Positions 6,396 through 10,079 of a stretch of 10,079 nucleotides of DNA are shown here, in pieces. The notes below the pieces were generated by a model that saw only the letters and a list, made by a program, of their open reading frames with translations, was not told the DNA's origin and made no database searches. Position 1 is the stretch's first letter, and each line of letters starts with the position of its first letter. A program made the position numbers and the translations under genes. The stretch comes from Anaerolineaceae bacterium UBA6105 (GTDB taxonomy: Bacteria > Chloroflexota > Anaerolineae > Anaerolineales > Anaerolineaceae). The stretch is taken from the NCBI GenBank assembly GCA_002423495.1, contig DIWN01000054.1, positions 51,010 to 61,088 of the forward strand. The letters are read 5' to 3'.

Positions 6396-7559
6396 ATGGA
6401 ATCTACCAGGAAACTCATTTCATCCAAAAGAAAAAGCGCTTTTAAGCAACAAGCTCTCAAAGATCAAATTACCGGCATCCTATTTACCCTTCCCGCTCTA
6501 ATAATTATTTTCATATTTGGCATTTTTCCCATCGGTTACTCAATCTATATGAGCCTTTTCAACTGGCAGGTTACCAAGGGACCCTTTGTCGGAGATAAGA
6601 ACTATTTGCTGATATTCGGCTCCTGGTGGAACCTGCTGGTTATTGTCGCGGGAATAGGACTGTTCATACTGGGTTTCTTTGTGTGGAGAAAAGCTTTCCA
6701 AACTATGAACAATGGTTCACGCATTGCTCACATTGCAGGAGCTTTGGTGCTCATCCTGGGCGGAGTCGTCTTTGTGACAGGCTGGGGACTGATGTATGAA
6801 ACAGGAAACCAGGATTTTCTCAACTCTTTGATCGTGACCGTCTACTACGCGCTGGGCACTGTTCCGGCTGAAATTATCATTGGTTTGGTACTGGCATATA
6901 TCCTTTACCAGGACATCATTGGAAAGGAAGTTTTCCGCATTATTTACTTCCTACCATATATCACTCCATCAATCAGTACCGCGGTAGTTTTCCAGATTAT
7001 TTTCTCCAGCAGGGAAACGTCTCTGGCAAACCAATTGGTTGGCTTTTTTGGCATAGACCCACTTAGATGGCGATTTGAACCCAAGCCAGTTTTAAACCTG
7101 TTGGGTTTTGACGTTTCAGGCCTTGCGGGGGGACCCAGCCTTGCTCTTTTGACAATCATCTTCTTTGGTATTTGGTCCTTTGTGGGCTATAACACCGTGA
7201 TATTTCTATCCGGGCTGGGTAACATTCCAAAGGAGATTTACGAAGCCGCGGAAATGGACGGGGGCACAAAATGGGACCGCTTTTGGCATATCACTATTCC
7301 GATGATTTCTCCGGTCACTTTTTACCTGACCTTGATCGGTTTTATCGGCACCTTCAAAGCCTTCAATCACATCTATGTTATGCGCACACCCAGCGCACAG
7401 AATACGGTAGTTACAACCAGTTTGTTGGTGTTTGACCGTTTTTATAAAGCAAACCAGTACAGTGTAGCCACTGCTCAGGCGATTGTTTTGTTTATCATCA
7501 TTCTGGGATTGACGCTGGCACAAAACAAGTTAATGGGAGAACGGGTCTTCTATGGATAA
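6396..7559 (+). CDS. Carbohydrate ABC transporter permease, MalF/UgpA type, with extra membrane helices
   Basis: An integral membrane subunit of a CUT1-type sugar importer, 387 residues where about 290-310 is usual. The first helix (about 28-52) ends in the family sequence YSIYMSLFNWQ, and FVGDKNYLLIF (64-74) follows. Normally the transmembrane core (here FLNSLIVTVYY, 141-151) comes soon after. Here roughly 60 residues intervene, with two additional hydrophobic segments (about 77-97 and 110-130), so eight helices are expected rather than six. The EAA loop that docks on the ATPase is clear: EAAEMDGGTKWDRFWHITIP (283-302). A second small insertion lies at about 222-245. The substrate cannot be read from sequence. 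A GAGGTG ribosome binding site precedes the ATG at 6396, and the stop overlaps the next permease gene by 8 bp. Confidence 0.93.
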   Translation: MESTRKLISSKRKSAFKQQALKDQITGILFTLPALIIIFIFGIFPIGYSIYMSLFNWQVTKGPFVGDKNYLLIFGSWWNLLVIVAGIGLFILGFFVWRKAFQTMNNGSRIAHIAGALVLILGGVVFVTGWGLMYETGNQDFLNSLIVTVYYALGTVPAEIIIGLVLAYILYQDIIGKEVFRIIYFLPYITPSISTAVVFQIIFSSRETSLANQLVGFFGIDPLRWRFEPKPVLNLLGFDVSGLAGGPSLALLTIIFFGIWSFVGYNTVIFLSGLGNIPKEIYEAAEMDGGTKWDRFWHITIPMISPVTFYLTLIGFIGTFKAFNHIYVMRTPSAQNTVVTTSLLVFDRFYKANQYSVATAQAIVLFIIILGLTLAQNKLMGERVFYG

Positions 7560-8442
7560 TTCAGTGGTAATTCCTAACACCAAAAAGATAAAGAAAGAAA
7601 CTCCTGCCGGCAAGATTCTGGGTAAAGCCTTTCTTTACCTGATACTTATAGCTGGCGCGCTGATATTCATTTTTCCGTTCTATTGGATGATTTCGAATTC
7701 GCTGATGACATTAGGCGAAACCATTACCCGCAAGATGTGGCCAGCAGTCCCTCAGTGGATAAATTTCTTGGATGCCTGGGAACAAGCCAGTTTTTCAAAA
7801 TACTTTTTCAACAGCGTACTGATCACTCTTGGAACTTTGGCTGGTCTTTTGTTCACATCAATCCTTGCGGGTTATGCCTTTGGCAGGATTGATTTTAAGG
7901 GGAAAAACGTAATTTTTGCCATTTTCCTGGCCACAATGATGATCCCTGAATCAGTCACGTTGATCCCGAACTACCTTCTCATACGCGGCACCATTATCCC
8001 CCTGCCGGGTGGCACCTGGATTAACACCTATTGGGCACTCACGGTCCCGTTTATGGCAAACGCTTTCAGTATTTTCTTGCTGCGTCAGTTTTTCGCACAG
8101 ATCCCAAAGGAATTGTGGGATGCCGCGCGTATTGATGGCTGTGACCATCTGCGCTTCCTCGTCCAGGTTGTGATGCCAATCAGTAAAGCGCCAATCATGA
8201 CAGTGCTTTTGTTTGGTTTTACCGGCGCGTGGAACGCGTTCCAGTGGCCTTTGCTAGTCACGACCAGAAATACCTGGCGGCCGCTGATGGTGGGCCTTTA
8301 TGGATTCATCCAGGAAGCTGGACCCCAAACGAATTTGTTGATGGCTGGCGCGGTAATCACGATTATTCCAATCCTGATTGTCTATTTCCTGACCCAAAAA
8401 CAATTTACGCAGGGAATTGCAACTACTGGATTAAAGGGTTAG
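7552..8442 (+). CDS. Carbohydrate ABC transporter permease, MalG/UgpE type
   Basis: The partner permease, 296 residues, normal length for the family. A basic cytoplasmic N-terminus leads into the first helix (about 27-48), with IFPFYWMISNSL at its end, and six helices can be drawn. The substrate-channel helix region WINTYWALTVPFMANAFSIFLLRQFF (156-181) and the EAA loop ELWDAARIDGCDHLRFLVQVVMP (187-209) are both present; the Ala-Ala and Asp-Gly of the loop are conserved. The C-terminus ends FTQGIATTGLKG, the standard ending of MalG-type subunits. It should form a heterodimer with the product of the preceding gene. The ATG at 7552 lies inside that gene, with GGGAG about 12 nt upstream, so expression is probably coupled. 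Confidence 0.94.
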   Translation: MDNSVVIPNTKKIKKETPAGKILGKAFLYLILIAGALIFIFPFYWMISNSLMTLGETITRKMWPAVPQWINFLDAWEQASFSKYFFNSVLITLGTLAGLLFTSILAGYAFGRIDFKGKNVIFAIFLATMMIPESVTLIPNYLLIRGTIIPLPGGTWINTYWALTVPFMANAFSIFLLRQFFAQIPKELWDAARIDGCDHLRFLVQVVMPISKAPIMTVLLFGFTGAWNAFQWPLLVTTRNTWRPLMVGLYGFIQEAGPQTNLLMAGAVITIIPILIVYFLTQKQFTQGIATTGLKG

Positions 8443-8448
8443 AATAAA

Positions 8449-8481
8449 GTTGGATATTACGGGATATTTCCCGATATCAAC
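8449..8481 (+). repeat. Bulged intergenic hairpin before the solute-binding protein gene
   Basis: In RNA the left arm GTT-g-GATAT-ta-CGGGA (8449-8464) pairs with TCCCG-ATATC-AAC (8469-8481) around a TATT loop, giving 13 base pairs with a 1-nt and a 2-nt bulge on the left side. No T-run follows, so it is not a standard terminator. It begins 6 bp after the second permease gene and could stop 3' decay, be a processing site, or be an operator. Confidence 0.6.
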
Positions 8482-8500
8482 CACACTATATGTTCAAAAT

Positions 8501-8506
8501 GGAGGT
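8501..8506 (+). promoter_or_regulatory. Strong ribosome binding site GGAGGT of the solute-binding protein gene
   Basis: GGAGGT lies 8 nt before the ATG at 8515. It is the best Shine-Dalgarno match in the importer operon, in keeping with the need for many more copies of the binding protein than of the permeases. Confidence 0.8.
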
Positions 8507-8514
8507 TTTGACAA

Positions 8515-9960
8515 ATGAGAAGAAAATTATTTGGTTTACTTGCAATCGTGATGATTGCAGCAATGGTATTGGGTGCTTGCGCCAAACCGACTGAGGTTCC
8601 TGTAGTTGAAGAACCCGTAGTTGAAGAACCCGTAGTTGAAGAACCCGTAGTTGAGGAACCTGTTGTTGAGGAACCTGTTGTAGAAGATCCATGGGCGGGT
8701 GTCGAGCCAGCCAAGGAAATCGTTTGGTGGCATCAGCACACTGGCTCTGCACGTGAAGAGTCCATTGCCAAGATCATTTCTGACTTCAACTCTACTAACG
8801 AGTACGGCATCACCGTCACCGCTGAATATGCAGGCGGCTATGGTGACATCTTCAACAAGATGCTGCCCATCCTCAATACTCCCGACGTTCCCGATGTAGT
8901 TGTTGGCTATCAGAATCAGGTCGCGACCTATCAACTGGCAGATGCCATGTTTGATATGAACGAGCTGATTAATCATCCCGAGTACGGTTTGACCCAGGAA
9001 GAACAGGACGATTTCTTCCCCGGCTTCTTCGCCCAGGATGTGCTCTCTCTGTTTGACAACCAACGCCTCGGCCTTGCCCCCAACCGCTCCATGGAAGTTC
9101 TGTACTACAACATGGATTGGCTGAAGGAACTTGGTTACGATGCCCCACCCACCACCCCCGAAGAGTTTAGAGAAATGGCTTGCGCAGCAACCGCAACCCC
9201 ATTCAGCGGTGCTACCGAAGGCGCAGCCTCACCCGTTGGTTATGAGCTGAGCATCGATACTTCCCGCTTCGCCAGCTGGACCTTCGCGTTTGGCGGCGAT
9301 ATGTTCGATTATGAAGCCAATCAGTTCACCCTGAACAGCCCCGCTGCCGTGGAAGCCTGGACTTTCTTACAGGGTATGTTTGCTGATGGTTGCGCTCGCC
9401 TTGTTACAGAAAACTACGGCGATCAGACCGATTTTGGTAATGGTACTTTGCTCTTCACCGTAGGTTCGTCCTCTGGTCTGCCTTATTACGGCGACGCTGT
9501 TGAAGCTGACGGCACTCCTTTTGAGTGGTCCGTTGGTGCGATTCCCCATACAACGCCAGATCCCGTGATGAACATCTACGGTGCGTCTGTCTCAATCCCC
9601 AAGTCGACTCCCGAACGTGAATTGGCTGCCTGGCTGTTCGTCAAATACTACACCAGCGCCGAAGTGAACGCTGCTTGGGCTAAGGCATCTGGTTACTTCC
9701 CCGTGAAAGCAAGCGTTGCAGATGAAGTTACTGCAGAATTTGCTGGTAACAAGGATGCATATGGTACTGCTATCTCCTTACTTCCTTATGGCGTATTCGA
9801 ACCCCCAGTACCTGGATATGATTTCGTTCGCGATAATGTCGTCGAAGTAGTCATGACCAGCATCGTTGATGATGTCACCGCTGATGTCAAGGCTCTGCTT
9901 GATGAGGCAAACGCCGCTGCGAATGTCATTCTTGTTGAGCAACTGTCTCAAATTCAGTAA
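8515..9960 (+). CDS. Carbohydrate ABC transporter solute-binding lipoprotein (family 1, MalE-like)
   Basis: The 481-residue protein captures substrate outside the membrane and delivers it to the two permeases encoded just upstream. Its signal peptide ends in a lipobox L-G-A-C with the modified Cys at 22. Residues 30-59 form an acidic Val-Val-Glu-Glu-Pro linker of six units. The mature domain starts EIVWWHQHTGSAREESIAKII, typical of the family, and includes YYNMDWLKELGYDAPPTTPEEF and ASWTFAFGGDMFD, where aromatic residues usually stack on sugars. The C-terminal helix region (YDFVRDNVVEVVMTSI and after) matches the family ending. The sugar or sugar-phosphate bound is not predictable from sequence. 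The gene uses more C-ending codons than its neighbours, as expected for high expression. It is followed by a strong terminator. Confidence 0.95.
   Translation: MRRKLFGLLAIVMIAAMVLGACAKPTEVPVVEEPVVEEPVVEEPVVEEPVVEEPVVEDPWAGVEPAKEIVWWHQHTGSAREESIAKIISDFNSTNEYGITVTAEYAGGYGDIFNKMLPILNTPDVPDVVVGYQNQVATYQLADAMFDMNELINHPEYGLTQEEQDDFFPGFFAQDVLSLFDNQRLGLAPNRSMEVLYYNMDWLKELGYDAPPTTPEEFREMACAATATPFSGATEGAASPVGYELSIDTSRFASWTFAFGGDMFDYEANQFTLNSPAAVEAWTFLQGMFADGCARLVTENYGDQTDFGNGTLLFTVGSSSGLPYYGDAVEADGTPFEWSVGAIPHTTPDPVMNIYGASVSIPKSTPERELAAWLFVKYYTSAEVNAAWAKASGYFPVKASVADEVTAEFAGNKDAYGTAISLLPYGVFEPPVPGYDFVRDNVVEVVMTSIVDDVTADVKALLDEANAAANVILVEQLSQIQ
8602..8691 (+). repeat. In-frame tandem repeat, six 15-bp units, coding the Val-Val-Glu-Glu-Pro linker
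   Basis: Units 1-3 (8602-8646) are identical, GTAGTTGAAGAACCC. Units 4 and 5 (8647-8676) differ at two and three bases, and unit 6 (8677-8691) is the most diverged and reads VVEDP. The identical first units suggest recent duplication by slippage. Because the unit is five codons long, changes in copy number keep the frame and only alter linker length. Confidence 0.95.
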
Positions 9961-9980
9961 GTTCAAATTAGGAAAACAAA

Positions 9981-10009
9981 CCCCCTCAGATTTACCTGAG
10001 GGGGTTTTT
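9981..10009 (+). terminator. Intrinsic terminator of the ABC importer operon
   Basis: A perfect 9-bp stem CCCCCTCAG (9981-9989) / CTGAGGGGG (9996-10004) with a 6-nt loop is followed by five Ts (10005-10009). It starts 21 bp after the solute-binding protein stop codon. The upstream side is A-rich, so some activity on the other strand is possible. Confidence 0.93.
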
Positions 10010-10019
10010 GTGCTATAAT
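9991..10019 (+). promoter_or_regulatory. Promoter of the tmRNA gene
   Basis: A perfect TATAAT (10014-10019) is preceded by TGC (10011-10013), making an extended -10. Exactly 17 bp upstream is TTTACC (9991-9996), a 4-of-6 match to the -35 consensus that lies in the loop of the preceding terminator and one base into its stem. The start would fall near 10026, a few bases before the mature tmRNA end. Confidence 0.75.
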
Positions 10020-10028
10020 CTTAATTCC

Positions 10029-10079
10029 GGGGATGCCAGGTCTCGACGGGAGAAGCTGGTTCCGGATTGCGAGCCGAGA
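10029..10079 (+). ncRNA. ssrA: tmRNA (transfer-messenger RNA), 5' end, cut by the right edge
   Basis: The first 51 bases of the gene are present. GGGGATG would form the 5' acceptor strand of the tRNA-like domain. GGTCTCGACGGG (10039-10050) is the highly conserved 5' tmRNA sequence, in the form used by Thermus-like tmRNAs (Escherichia coli has GGATTCGACGGG). The following GCGAGCCGAGA fits the start of helix P2 and the region before the first pseudoknot. The peptide-tag reading frame and the 3' half lie beyond the window. tmRNA with SmpB rescues ribosomes stalled on broken mRNAs and tags the unfinished proteins for degradation. Confidence 0.93.

Noticed and set aside
8449..8481. Intrinsic terminator after the second permease gene
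   Set aside because: The stem is followed by AACCACAC, with no run of Ts.
8487..8492. TATATG as a -10 for a separate promoter of the binding-protein gene
   Set aside because: No -35-like sequence lies at 16-18 bp and there is no TG extension; evidence is too weak to list.
8602..8691. Possible CRISPR-like array
   Set aside because: The 15-bp units are directly adjacent with no spacers and are in frame within a lipoprotein linker.
8536..9063. Minus-strand frames with Ser-Thr-Gly or Phe-Asn-Tyr repeats over the binding-protein gene
   Set aside because: The repeats are the complement of the 15-bp linker units read in the wrong strand; the plus-strand gene has signal peptide, ribosome site and family motifs.
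10029..10079. A normal tRNA gene at the right edge
   Set aside because: The GGTCTCGACGGG block is specific to the 5' end of tmRNA and no D-arm/anticodon arrangement fits.

Overview
The window looks like chromosome of a Chloroflexota bacterium, most likely class Anaerolineae. The clues are several lipoproteins with short Cys-lipobox signals, a solute-binding protein with a long Val-Val-Glu-Glu-Pro linker of the kind common in that class, a small SpoIIE-type phosphatase, a UDP-epimerase-like threonine dehydrogenase, an FmdB zinc ribbon, moderate GC, and frequent GTG/TTG starts. The lineage call is inference from gene style, not from a marker gene.

Left part (1-3189, minus strand): a tightly packed five-gene operon. 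In transcription order it holds a SpoIIE/PP2C-like phosphatase, an SDR-type L-threonine 3-dehydrogenase, an FmdB zinc-ribbon protein, a short-chain dehydrogenase with the signature of 3-ketodihydrosphingosine reductases, and the N-terminal part of a MrfA/YprA-type DEAD/DEAH helicase that runs off the left edge. Gaps are 12 and 13 bp, and the last two junctions overlap by 4 and 11 bp.

Middle (3190-6275): a 75-bp divergent promoter region separates that operon from two plus-strand lipoprotein genes that overlap by 4 bp. The first is a large extracellular endonuclease/exonuclease/phosphatase-family protein of the ExeM/NucH type with its active-site residues intact. The second is an unrecognised lipoprotein with propeller-like repeats.

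Right part (6276-10079): a 120-bp leader with two inverted repeats and a possible extended -10 promoter precedes a carbohydrate-type ABC importer: two permeases (the first with an extra two-helix insertion) and, after a bulged intergenic hairpin, the solute-binding lipoprotein. No ATPase gene is present. A strong intrinsic terminator closes the importer operon. The -35 element of the next promoter lies partly in that terminator's loop, and that promoter drives the start of the tmRNA gene (ssrA), cut by the right edge.

I see no defence island, CRISPR array, transposon or clearly new multi-gene system. The best leads are the nested terminator/promoter at ssrA, the divergent promoter with overlapping -35 boxes and a possibly leaderless mRNA, the permease with extra membrane helices, the phosphatase with an altered metal-site motif, and the paired secreted nuclease/propeller lipoproteins.
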